This document shows, in pieces, positions 26,497-39,457 of a stretch of 64,000 nt of DNA. Within the stretch, counting starts at the first letter, position 1; each line of letters starts with the position of its first letter. The notes under the pieces were generated by a model, which was not told where the DNA came from, ran no database searches, and was given only the letters and a program-made list of their open reading frames with translations. A program made the position numbers and the translations under genes. This stretch comes from Epiperipatus broadwayi (lineage: Eukaryota > Onychophora > Udeonychophora > Euonychophora > Peripatidae), in NCBI GenBank assembly GCA_028023455.1, contig JAQFVV010000014.1, positions 4,467,336 through 4,531,335 on the forward strand, written 5' to 3'.

Positions 26497-26996
26497 NNNN
26501 NNNNNNNNNNNNNNNNNNNNNNNNNNNNNNNNNNNNNNNNNNNNNNNNNNNNNNNNNNNNNNNNNNNNNNNNNNNNNNNNNNNNNNNNNNNNNNNNNNNN
26601 NNNNNNNNNNNNNNNNNNNNNNNNNNNNNNNNNNNNNNNNNNNNNNNNNNNNNNNNNNNNNNNNNNNNNNNNNNNNNNNNNNNNNNNNNNNNNNNNNNNN
26701 NNNNNNNNNNNNNNNNNNNNNNNNNNNNNNNNNNNNNNNNNNNNNNNNNNNNNNNNNNNNNNNNNNNNNNNNNNNNNNNNNNNNNNNNNNNNNNNNNNNN
26801 NNNNNNNNNNNNNNNNNNNNNNNNNNNNNNNNNNNNNNNNNNNNNNNNNNNNNNNNNNNNNNNNNNNNNNNNNNNNNNNNNNNNNNNNNNNNNNNNNNNN
26901 NNNNNNNNNNNNNNNNNNNNNNNNNNNNNNNNNNNNNNNNNNNNNNNNNNNNNNNNNNNNNNNNNNNNNNNNNNNNNNNNNNNNNNNNNNNNNNNN
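26497..26996. other. Assembly gap, 500 N
   Basis: Exactly 500 undetermined bases, a round number that suggests a fixed-size scaffold gap. Its true length is unknown. Open frames across it are meaningless. Confidence 0.98.
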
Positions 26997-27152
26997 GAAA
27001 ATATTCCATGAAAGAACAATTTTAATCTGTTAAATGTCTTTATTATATTTTTCTATATCTTGGATAGATATGCCTTATTTTCAAACGAAAATATGTAAAT
27101 TTTGTTTACTTACAGTGATTGTTTCAAATATATGTTTCATAATCTCATACTC

Positions 27153-27467
<315 letters not shown>

Positions 27468-27482
27468 GTTTCAAAGCAAAAC

Positions 27483-27488
27483 TTTATT
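27483..27488 (-). terminator. LINE polyadenylation signal AATAAA
   Basis: Minus-strand CTCAATAAAGTTTTGC, about 11 bases before the end of the element's unique sequence. The fragment at 21959 has the same signal, and the older LINE has AATAAAG near its own end. Confidence 0.75.
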
Positions 27489-27833
27489 GAGTCTAAAAAG
27501 TTACAGAGTCATATATTGATTTTTACAAATGAAAAACAAATTACAACTTTCAGTATATAAGTCTTTATCTTTTCTGCATACTTTTTTTTCTTCTTGTTTT
27601 TAAATTTGGTCTTCTATTTAGTTCAGTTTATGCTTGCATTTTTTTTAAAGTTGGAAAAAATGCTGATGTTGAAAATGTCATCATCTATCTTATTGGTCTT
27701 TACATTTCATAGACTGGATCTTTGTTTCAAGTGTGACCATGTGGCTGCAAATATATCTGGTTGAGCTAGGATGCTGTCTCTTTTTCTTAACAGTTCTAGT
27801 TTTATTGAATATGTTGCTGGGTGGCGTCGAGGG

Positions 27834-30800
27834 TTATTGGCAAGTGCAAAAGTGCATCTGGTGCACCAGTAGGCATAAAGGCTGTATGTTGCTGCACGAA
27901 TAGCAGGGTTGTTGCCTTTTTTTGAACATATTTATTATTTCATCAATTGAAATGATAGCCTTTCTGTATGTGGTAAACATTGTGTGACGTATTGTTTCTA
28001 GGGCACTGCAGGAATGAAGAAAATGATCTTGTGTCTCTTCTTCTCTATGACATAGCCCGCACATGGGGTCTATATTTGTATAAAATCTACGAAATCTAAG
28101 GAAATGGGTTGTGGGTAGAGCATTGAGATTAAGCTTAAGTAGAAAATCGAATAATTTTGGTTCTAATGACCATTTTCTGAATTGTTGCAGTAGTTGCCTG
28201 TTGTCTATTCCAAGAACTGATGGATGTAGATTGGGTGTCTGGTTTGGATGTAGTATATTGTAAATGTCCCAGTATGTATACTTGTTGTCATTATTGAGTG
28301 ATATTTTGTTGTATATTGGCTTGAGTTCTTCAATCAGTGTGGATAGATATCCATATGAAGGGGGTGGTCTGTCTGTGGGTATTATACTGATTAAACACTC
28401 CAGGTCTGGAAATCTTTTTATGGTTGCTGTTATTAGATTTACTGATTTCTGCGTGTAAAAAACATTGATTGTATGGAGCCCAAGTCCATTGCTATGTGGT
28501 GGTCTGCTCAGATTTTTTAATGATATTGCCACTGTCTTTCTCTTCCATATTAGTTTGTTACAGATTGATGAGATTTTAGATATGAATGTTTTTGCAAATT
28601 TGATTATAGGTGTATAGTATGTAATTTTTGTAATTATAAGTTGATTAAATAGTGCTACCTTTGCATATATTGACAGGTATGACTTTTCAAGTGAGGCTGT
28701 GATTTTTTCAGCATCTTTTTTTAATTTATTTTGAATTTTTTGCCTCATTCCATTGGTTCCAAGGTAGAATGGGAAACCAAGGAAAGCAGATGGTTTACCA
28801 TTAAACATTTCTGTACAGTGCTTGCCTGTGTATATTGACCATGCAGCAGTTTTTTTTGTGTTAATTTTTAAATTAAAATTTGAGGTATAATTCTTGATTA
28901 TCTCTTGTAATATAGGGAGGTTCTTTTTAGAGGGCAGGAAAACAGTTACATCGTCCATATAGGCTATGCATGATATATTTAAAGCAGTGTTTGGAATTTG
29001 AATGCCTTTTATTTTTTTCTGTATCTCTATTAATAGAGGATTTATATATATTGTAAAGAGCAAGGCACTTAGGGGGGATCCTTGTGGGATGGATTGACTC
29101 GGTCTGAAGGCTGGTGATTTTTTTCCATTCAATGTGATGTGAATTTCACGGCTGAGTAGCAGATTGGCTATTATATATAGTAGGGATGGAGGTGTTGTTG
29201 TTTTTTTCAGCACGTCTAATAATTTGGCTATAGGCACTGAGTCAAAAGCTGCCTCAATGTCTAGTTGAACTATAATTGGTGCATATTTCTTTCTTTTTTT
29301 TACTACTTCGATAATTGTTTTGTACATTAAGGCACCCTGGCCAATGGATGATCCTTTTTTGGCATATTGTGCTGATGATAACACAGGGAGTATGTGTTGT
29401 TCTATTTTTTCCTTTATCACTCTTTCAAGAATTTTTATTCCTAAAGGTCCCATTGAAATTGGTCGTAGATTAGATAAAGATGATATTGCTGTTGGTTTTT
29501 TGTTAAATGGAACCATTGCAATTGGGTATAGACTTTGTATGTTGTAAATTTTTTGGGATATGTAATTGGCTAGATCGCACAGATATTTTGATGTGAAGTG
29601 ACTAAGATGTTTGAACACAAATTTGGGGATTCCTTGTGGTCCTAGGTGACATGTGTTTGTTATTGTTGCAAGTTGAAATTCAATGTCAGTTGTTGTTATT
29701 GGTGTGTCTGTTTCAGGGTCTCCAAATATGTCTTCACTTGGTATGTACACTCTCTGTTTTTGCAATTTTTTTTTAAAGTGTTGATATATTGGGTTTATCA
29801 TGTTATGTCCAGCTGTTATAGAGCCATCTATTTCAAGTGCCATAGGCACTCTGACTGTGGATGGGTATCCCAATGCCCACCGTATGTATGCTCTGGTCCA
29901 AGTATGTTGTTGTGTAAGGCATATTTTTTTCTTTTTTATTGCTACATATTGCTTTAGTGTATTGCATGTATTGTTGTACATTTCTGTAAGTTTTTTAATT
30001 TGTGTTTGATTATCTGTAGTTGGTCTGGAAATGGTTATTCTTTTATGTAGTTCATCTGCCAATGCTAATAATCTGGTGGGGGGTGTTGAGTTGCAGGTAA
30101 TATGATTGATGTTGAAAGAAAGTATATTGGTGAATGCTATATACTTTTGTACTGGATCGAGTGACATGTTTTGAAGTTTTTGGAGCATTATATATGTTTC
30201 TGAATATAAGAATTCAGTTGTTTGTGCTGGAAGAAGTATTTGCATAGTCTTTTGGAGGGCTATTGTTGTATTTTGTATTTTTGTTAGGTCGAGGGTGATG
30301 AACTGAGCAGCATGATCTGAGATTATAGATGGACAGAGTTCAAGATTAAAATAATGATGTAACATTGGTGAGTAGAAACACAAATCAATAAGTGACTTAT
30401 ATCTATTGTTATTAAAAGATATTGAGTTTGATGGGAGAAAACCCTCAGCACTCATAAGTGGGATTGTTATTTGATGGATCCATTTGGTGACAAAAGTTTG
30501 GTAGGTCATGTTGAAATCTCCCAGGAGTATTATGGGATTTGGTGTTGCTGTAAGCATTGAATTTATTGTTGCTATTATTCTGGAGATGATGACAGGGCCT
30601 GGTGGTATATATACAAATACTAGGTTAAGTGTGATATTTTTATGATGGAGTGTTAATATGATAAGATTAGAGTCAATATATTTAATTTTAAAAGAATCGA
30701 AAGGGCAGTTGTGGGAAATAATTATGCCTGAGCCACCTGATGGTGATGATGATTGCCTTGAGCAGGCACAAAAACCTTGGCTGACTAAATATTTTGATGG

Positions 30801-30836
30801 ATCAATTTGAGAGCTGCTGTATATTTTTGTTTCCAA
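27834..30836 (-). CDS. LINE ORF2: endonuclease and reverse transcriptase (5'-truncated, one frameshift)
   Basis: 1000 codons without a stop. The N-terminal ~200 residues are an APE-like endonuclease: VFVYIPPG at 73-80, LLGDFN at 104-109, and SDH at 173-175. The reverse transcriptase covers about 440-750: NLRPISM at 456-462, QLDIEAAFDSV at 524-534 (motif A), QGSPLSALLF at 585-594 (motif B) and catalytic YMDD at 626-629. A CX2CX8HX4C zinc-type motif is at 926-943. There is no ATG at the start; the frame opens at a TTG and runs on upstream as PHILGL into the repeat, so roughly the first 30 residues of the endonuclease are missing compared with the copy at 47.3 kb. A seven-T run at 27917-27923 (A7 on the coding strand) shifts the frame. 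The last ~30 codons are therefore out of frame, and the ancestral frame continues to a stop at 27707. The protein would copy LINE RNA into DNA at a nicked target; this copy lacks the N-terminal catalytic residues of the nuclease. Confidence 0.92.
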   Translation of the reverse strand: METKIYSSSQIDPSKYLVSQGFCACSRQSSSPSGGSGIIISHNCPFDSFKIKYIDSNLIILTLHHKNITLNLVFVYIPPGPVIISRIIATINSMLTATPNPIILLGDFNMTYQTFVTKWIHQITIPLMSAEGFLPSNSISFNNNRYKSLIDLCFYSPMLHHYFNLELCPSIISDHAAQFITLDLTKIQNTTIALQKTMQILLPAQTTEFLYSETYIMLQKLQNMSLDPVQKYIAFTNILSFNINHITCNSTPPTRLLALADELHKRITISRPTTDNQTQIKKLTEMYNNTCNTLKQYVAIKKKKICLTQQHTWTRAYIRWALGYPSTVRVPMALEIDGSITAGHNMINPIYQHFKKKLQKQRVYIPSEDIFGDPETDTPITTTDIEFQLATITNTCHLGPQGIPKFVFKHLSHFTSKYLCDLANYISQKIYNIQSLYPIAMVPFNKKPTAISSLSNLRPISMGPLGIKILERVIKEKIEQHILPVLSSAQYAKKGSSIGQGALMYKTIIEVVKKRKKYAPIIVQLDIEAAFDSVPIAKLLDVLKKTTTPPSLLYIIANLLLSREIHITLNGKKSPAFRPSQSIPQGSPLSALLFTIYINPLLIEIQKKIKGIQIPNTALNISCIAYMDDVTVFLPSKKNLPILQEIIKNYTSNFNLKINTKKTAAWSIYTGKHCTEMFNGKPSAFLGFPFYLGTNGMRQKIQNKLKKDAEKITASLEKSYLSIYAKVALFNQLIITKITYYTPIIKFAKTFISKISSICNKLIWKRKTVAISLKNLSRPPHSNGLGLHTINVFYTQKSVNLITATIKRFPDLECLISIIPTDRPPPSYGYLSTLIEELKPIYNKISLNNDNKYTYWDIYNILHPNQTPNLHPSVLGIDNRQLLQQFRKWSLEPKLFDFLLKLNLNALPTTHFLRFRRFYTNIDPMCGLCHREEETQDHFLHSCSALETIRHTMFTTYRKAIISIDEIINMFKKRQQPCYSCSNIQPLCLLVHQMHFCTCQ

Positions 30837-30854
30837 AAGCCCCAGTATGTGTGG

Positions 30855-32492
<1,638 letters not shown>

Positions 32493-32899
32493 CTTTTGGT
32501 GACTTCTCTTCAGAACCATAGTGCAAAATTAATTGATTAACAAAACCAGGAACAAAATGAATATATAGTTTATAAAATATGTAAATTATTGCAATGAGAA
32601 ATGTAAATTATAAAAGTCAGATGTTCCATTTTTTGACAAAAGGATGCAAGGTTCTTTCCTGTTCAGGAAAGTATGTGTTATTGCAAGATATTCAAGTTCA
32701 GTCAATAAAAAGGAATCTTGCACCTCATTGTCAAGAAAATAGAATGATCTGACTTTTATAATTTACATTTTTCATTGCAATAATTTACATATTTTATAAA
32801 CTATATATTTGCATACTTTATAAACTATATATTCAGTCTGCTTTTGGCATTGTTAAGGAATTAATTTTGCACTATGTTCGAGTGAGAAGTCACTGAAAG
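32493..32899. mobile_element. Foldback (MITE-like) element, about 407 bp
   Basis: The left end CTTTTGGTGACTTCTC pairs with GAGAAGTCACTGAAAG at the right end. Long inner arms also pair: 'atagtgcaaaattaatt' with 'aattaattttgcactat', and 'ttataaaatatgtaaatt' plus 'ttataaaagtcag' with their complements near 32750-32800. The right arm contains a small local duplication ('tttataaactatatatt'). The centre near 32640-32740 is unpaired. It carries no ORF. No target duplication was resolved. Confidence 0.75.
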
Positions 32900-35702
32900 T
32901 ATATATACATGGTTTAAAATATCTTTTTATAGTCACTTGGTTCAGCTCAAGTTTTGGATTATGGTTTAAGAAAACAAAATCTCACAACTTTCCCTATTTT
33001 TATTTTTCTAAAATAAAATAGAACAGAAATTTCTACATTTTTATATATATATATATACTTTATTTATTTATTTAATCAAGAAAACATTAGTCAATTATCT
33101 CCTCCCACCAAGAATTTTCTTTCCCAGGTAACAACTATAACATAACTGTTAGATTTTAATTTTATATTTTTTTCACATGTTAGATAATAAATTAACCATT
33201 AAGGTATTTGTGAGTTTTCTGATAAACCAAGTAGGCAGCCTGTATTCTTGACAAATCTACAGTTTCAAAGTCCCCAAAAATGTTTACAAAAATATACCTG
33301 CTAGGAAAAGTTGTATTTAATATTTACCATGTAATTTTTTAAATGTTATTTTAAAGTAAGAAATCATTGTGAAAAAAATTAATTACAATATTTACAGTTT
33401 ATTTTCTTTTTTTGGATTAACATATATATATATATAATATTCACACTTTATTCATGTCAGCAATATGCAAGATTATCATGACTATTAAAGCACACTTTTC
33501 AATAAGACAGGATCTCGTACCTTTGGAAATAGTTCACTGCATCCCATTCTGTGACAGGAAGATCCCAAATTTTAATAAAAAAAAACTGCTGACAAAAAAG
33601 CATGCTGAATTGAAACAAAATTTGACAATGTTAAGAGCATCTCGTAGCTTCCCTCATTATAATTAAAAAATTGAAATAAAGCTTCTTAATGACATTTATT
33701 CCTTTCTTTTAAATTAACAATCTATTTATTAATTTTGTTTTAACTTAATGACTAACATATCTTCAGTAAATTGTAAGCTCTTGAAACTATATATTAATCA
33801 AAAATATAGGCTGCCATCTTGGTTTACTGGAAAACTCAGTATCAAAATTATTTAAAAAATAGTAAAACCTGTGTGATAAAAGGTTTAAATATAGGAAATC
33901 TTTCTGATAATAAAAAAATATTTAAAAATCAGCTTTATAACTGAACCTGTACTATATAACCAATATAAAGCCATTGGAATAAATTATAAATTTAGACTGA
34001 ATAGATTATTTTCTGGATATCTTGACAAATTATACTATTAATCATGTTTTTATGTTAATTAAGTAATATAAATGCAGAGGATCTTAAAAAACATCTGAAA
34101 CTAAAAGGCAGTAGTCATTTCCTAGTTTTAGCATATCTAAAAATATATATAATAATAATATTGACTGATCTATTGTTGCAAATCACACAAAATAATAAAT
34201 GATGTGCATTAAATGTTAATTTGAAAAAAAGATTAAAATTTGAAAACAATCTTTGAAACAAAATACTACTTCAAAACATTTTGCAAATATCAGTTACATT
34301 ATCAAACATTTGTTCATTAACATTACCATTAGCTGATTAAAAAGACACTTTTTCATGACAATGTAATCCAAATGAGACAAATATTAATAGATTTGATTAA
34401 AATGGGAAAGATACTTGTGGTTGTAGCATCCACAGAAATGCCTCACTTGAAGGCTGCATCATATTAGGATAATATATTTTATTTTTACTATCAGTGCAAT
34501 GGTACTCATCTCACTCATTCAGACCTTTTTCTTTACCCTCAAGAAAGACTTGCTAGATTCCCATTTATTGTTTATTATTGAATAGATAGCTCTGTAGACT
34601 ATAAACTATTTATTTGAAAGAAAAATTATAAACATTTATGTATCTAAAAAAAGGACAATACTTAATAAATTCTATCTATAAAGCAAATGATTATGCATAA
34701 TTTTGTATATATTAATGAGACTCCAGTTATAGATTTGAAAATTAAAAATATTTAGTTTATGATTTATATTTGACTTCATCTACATGGTTAGAGTTTGGTA
34801 AATTCCATTTATAAAGCATACAAGAGTAATAATTATGGTAGTTCTGAATCTGTTGATAAAAATATTGTATTGTGTGTTGGATTTGAAAAAAAAAAATTGG
34901 AACTTTACAAAAAGTTTATTTTTATGGCATAATTTTTCAATTATTTGAAAGGATTCTTGATTGAGTATCAAAAACCTAGCTGATCTAGATTTGAGACAAG
35001 TTTTAGCTTATGCTTAAATAAAATGGCTGGAAATTTTCTCTTCTTATATCTCATGGAAGAATATAAGTGTTCCAAAAATATTTTATGGTAATATTTAATT
35101 GAGTTTCAAGAAATTTAGTATAGACACTTTTTTTCTAATAGGGTTCACAGTATTCTGCTGCAGAATATGACAGTACTAGAAAACAGTACATAAAGTAGTT
35201 GTATCACAATTCCAAACACTACCACCATCTTTGCAAAGGTTATATTATTAGAAATTCTTTATTTCTGAAAATATAAACTATTTCAGCATGTAAAAAGATT
35301 TTGATATTCAAAATAATAAAAGCATCAATTTAAAATAATACTTTTTATAACGGCTTTTCAAGTTGTTTTGAAATTTATTTTTTATATCTATATACAAAAC
35401 AAACAGTACATTTTAATAATATAAGTAATCAATTGATTAGATGTTTAAGATACAATTTCATATTCTAACAATACAAAAGAGTGAATTTTAATCTAGAACC
35501 TTTAGCTCACAAATGTTATTTAACCACTGCACTGAATCACATAGGAATTAAGATTAACTATTAATAAGTAACATTTTAAAGCAGATATTAAAGAAATATA
35601 TAAAGTATGAGAAAAAGACATTTACTTTTCTGAATTGTAATATTTGATTGAATACAAGTATAATTTATAAATTTGGCATTTAGATGTAACCATAACAGAT
35701 AT
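32900..35702. other. Non-coding AT-rich DNA
   Basis: No gene recognised; the plus frame at 33454-33666 and minus frame at 34780-34971 match nothing I know. The part at about 34840-34980 is a diverged relative of the sequence that flanks the 1637 bp element at 39458, and looks like the corresponding site without that element. Confidence 0.45.
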
Positions 35703-36298
35703 GACCACAGATTTTCAAGTTCTCTTCAACTTTCAACTCTATCTCATATAACCAATACATGTAACCACATACATATAATAAAAATAAATGATCTCTAATA
35801 TATGTATTTCATGCTGAACCAGCCCTCATCAGTTGATACAGATCATAACTTCCCACACACATATATAATCAGTGCTCTGTTTTATATTAAGATAGAAAAA
35901 TTTCAAATTTTAATGCACATCCCTCTTCTATGTATTTAAATGAATATGGTCTTATACATAAGGTATCAGAGTGATTTAAAGTCAACATGGGCATGACAAT
36001 AATATTGGTATCAACAAGAGATTTGGTGTTCCATAATCACATTTTCAATGGCATAGATGGCTGAAGAGTTGGAGAGTGGAGTAGATTAAAGTCTTTCCAT
36101 TAATGTTTGAAGATTTGCTATCTCAATATAAAACTGAGTGATGATTATATATGTGTGTGAAAAATGATGATCTGGACCAACTGATGAGTGCTGGTTTAGT
36201 CTGAAATACATACATTGGAGATCATTTATCTTTTTCACATGTGTGTTGGTTATATGAGATAGAGTGGATAGCTGAAGGGAGCTTGAAAGTCTGTGTTC
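35703..36298. mobile_element. Foldback (MITE-like) element, about 600 bp
   Basis: The left arm (to about 35850) contains 'ctatctcatataacca', 'atgatctctaatatatgtat' and 'ctcatcagttg'. The right arm (from about 36170) contains their complements 'tggttatatgagatag', 'atacattggagatcat' and 'caactgatgag'. Arms of about 130-150 bp are imperfect; the ~300 bp centre has no coding frame. Confidence 0.7.
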
Positions 36299-37468
36299 AA
36301 GTTCTTTATTTTATTTGATTTTACATATGTATATATTAATTAGTGATTATAATAATTTTATGGATATGTGTTTTCTACTTTATTTTGTGAAATTTTACTA
36401 AATTATTATTATTATTATTTTAATTGTAGGATTTTAAAATATAACCACCAAAATGTCTATGTAAATTATTATAACAGAAAGTAAACCTATTTATTATGAT
36501 CTATATTTTTAATATTAGTATCTTTGTATAAATGTAAATGTTACTTTACAGATTAATAAATTTACTTTCAAAATTTATTTTTTACATTCACTATAGTTTT
36601 ACAAAGAATCTTGAATAGGAAATGAGATGGAAATAATCATTATTCGTGACCCATTAATAAACAATACTCTTAAGTCAAAAATAACGAATAGAGTAGCACC
36701 TATTATTTAAAGTTTTAATGCATTTAAAATACATTCATTGATATTTTTGAAAATTGAGGGTGATATTTATATATGAGTAGATTTTAAATATCACTTAAAT
36801 TATTTTGAAATTACATCTATACATTGGAGGACAAATTAGACATTTTTAATGACTTGTAATATCAACACTAGATTAATTAAATTCTTTTATAACAAAAAAT
36901 AAATCTGATTGAGATAAATGCTTTTGTATTAACTTCTCCTGTCTGTGTATGTTTCTGTCTGTATACACACCTTTTTGAATTTTTAACAATGGAAAAAAAA
37001 GATTTCCATTTAAAACTCAAACTCACTCTCTTACACTTTTCAACAAAACTTTTTAACATCTGGGCCAATAGAAACATTATATTATAGAATACAATTTTAT
37101 TAATATTGATTTAACTCATACTTAATTAAATTAATTAAAAAAACTAATACATAAATATTCTTATTCAAATCACCCTTCACAACCTTAAGATATTTCATCA
37201 ATGTCTCATCAATGTCCTCTATAAACAAAATGTAAAGACCGAGCCTCAAAATATCTTAATATTGTGAAGGATGTTGTGAATATTTTCTAACTAATTTTCA
37301 ATTATTGTTATGCATTATAATATTTTCTTAAAAATAATTTTATATAGCAGATGATCACATGATATTTAAATTTAGAATTCATTTGTTAGAGAGTATTTTT
37401 TAATTTTCATATCTTATTATTAAATTATAATTTTTGTCATATTTTTTTTGTAGTTTTAACCATTTTTA
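36299..37468. other. Non-coding AT-rich DNA with a diverged local repeat
   Basis: About 36645-36760 resembles 37990-38080 in the same orientation ('ccattaataaacaa', 'gaatagagtagcacc/gaatagcacc'). A small inverted repeat is at about 37163-37270 ('cccttcacaaccttaagata' with its approximate complement). No gene. Confidence 0.45.
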
Positions 37469-37920
37469 AAAATAATATGTAAACATGAATAAAAAGTAAA
37501 AAAATAGTGTAATTTTTTTAAATAATACTTTTATGTAAATAACTGACTAAAAAGTAGGAAAATAACAAAGTAATCCACTTCTTGGATAATTTGCCATTTT
37601 TGGAAAATATCAGAGATCTTAAGAATCTAGACTTATCGTAATACAATTGGAAATTACAGGAATATTGTCACTTCATAAGAGAATTTGAAGCTCAAACAAC
37701 TCATAAAAATTTAAAAAGCCTCAAATGCTTTTATGAAATGATCATATTCCTGCAATTTCCAATTGTTCTATATCAAGTCTTGATTCTTAATATCTCTGAT
37801 GTTTTTCAAGAATAGCATATTAATCAAGAAGCTGATCACTTTGTTATTTTTTTACATTTTAGTCAGCTACTTACATAAAAGCATTATTTTTCTTAAAAAA
37901 ATTTTTTTACATATTATTTT
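37469..37920. mobile_element. Foldback (MITE-like) element, about 450 bp
   Basis: AAAATAATATGTAAA at the left pairs with TTTACATATTATTTT at the right. Inner arms pair 'cttttatgtaaataactgac' with 'gtcagctacttacataaaag', 'aataacaaagt' with 'actttgttatt', and 'caattggaaattacaggaat' with 'attcctgcaatttccaattg'. No ORF. Confidence 0.75.
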
Positions 37921-39449
37921 ATAAATGTAAATAATAAATATGTATATCTGATCTGCAAATATAATTTTAAACAAAGTAACCACCAAGCCATTAATAAACA
38001 AAAATAATAGAATAGCACCAATTTTTTAAAATTTTGATGTATTTAAACAAATATTCTTTGATGTTGAAATTAATATAAGAATATGGATTATTAATAGCTT
38101 GCAAAAAGTGGTTACTTCGATTTTAATTTACATATATAAATTGGCCTATTCATTATTTACAATTATAAAATTAACTTTCTTTTGATATAAGATATATTTT
38201 TTGCCATGTAATGCATAGATATAATTTCAAAATGCTTTAAACCATATTTAAAATCTGGTTGATATATATTTATTGACATAAGTGTATTACTTATTAATGG
38301 TTCACAGAAAGTTGTTACTCAATTTAAATTTACATATATAGATCTGACTATACATATTTGTTTACACACACAAGCACGTGCGCGCGCACACAATAATTGT
38401 TAGAAAGTAATGGCAATTTAATTGGTGACTAATTTTATTGTCTGATAAAACTCTTTTACTAAAAAACTTTTTAAAATTAAAAACCTGTTGACAACAGATA
38501 AATATACATTCTCATAGATTAAATTGTAGTCAACTATATTTTTATTGTATTTGTAATTGTAAATACATATTAAGAAAAACAATTTTTAAATAATCATTTG
38601 TGGATGGAAAACTCCCCAACACTTTTCTCTAGTAATGATTCATACATTCTTTGAAATATTAAGGTTCCAAGAAATTGTTGAAAATGCTGTATAAAATTTT
38701 GAAAAATTATTACAATAAAAAAGTGCCAAAATAATCTACTAATTGGGAAATAATATTTAGTTAAACAAGTTTATAATGCAAACATGGTTTCTTTTACATT
38801 TTCCAGTGATTATGTTACAATCATTAAAAAAGATAATTAGATGGTTAGACATTTAGGAAGTTATGTGAAACCAAAATGATAGAACTGTGCTGCAATCTAA
38901 AGACATTTAGCTATTTAATATATCACCATACCACTGCATTACATCATGTGTATACATATAGTCATATACTATATTAGACAAATTTGTATTTGGATTTTGG
39001 ATATATATTGACTTGGTTTTGAGTTTTATAAATATATTAATTAAAATATAACATTTTAAATTCCAATCTATTACATCTTGAATTAGATAATACAATTTTT
39101 TATAATTATTTTCAACATTTATTAGATATTTTGAATATCATCTAAAATGTACTATATTATAAATAATTACTTCACTATCATACTATGTAAAGTAATTATA
39201 TATTTATTTAATGCATGAGTTTTATAGATAGCTTAACTATTAACAAATTATCATAAAGGAAGCATATTGAGAATTCAGCCAGAAAATAAATTCACTAATG
39301 GTTTTAATAAGACCATTCATTCTGTCATTGTAGTCACATATATGACAATAATAACTATGTAGTATATGGGTTGTCTTAAATCTGTTGATGAGACTCTAGT
39401 TGCATATAAAAAAATCAAATTTATCTGATTCTATTGTTGGATCTGGAAA
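37921..39449. other. Non-coding AT-rich DNA
   Basis: No gene recognised. A short alternating (CA)/(CG) stretch is at about 38366-38391. The last ~100 bp belong to the diverged repeat shared with 34840-34980. Confidence 0.45.
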
Positions 39450-39457
39450 AATAAATT

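Noticed and set aside
26311-27033. Open frames of 176-232 codons across the gap
   Set aside because: They consist mostly of undetermined bases.
28264-30009. Plus-strand frames inside the LINE
   Set aside because: They are shadows of the minus-strand ORF2, which carries all the recognisable motifs.
38366-38391. Alternating purine-pyrimidine (CA/CG) run as a Z-DNA or regulatory site
   Set aside because: Too short and without any gene nearby to support a role.
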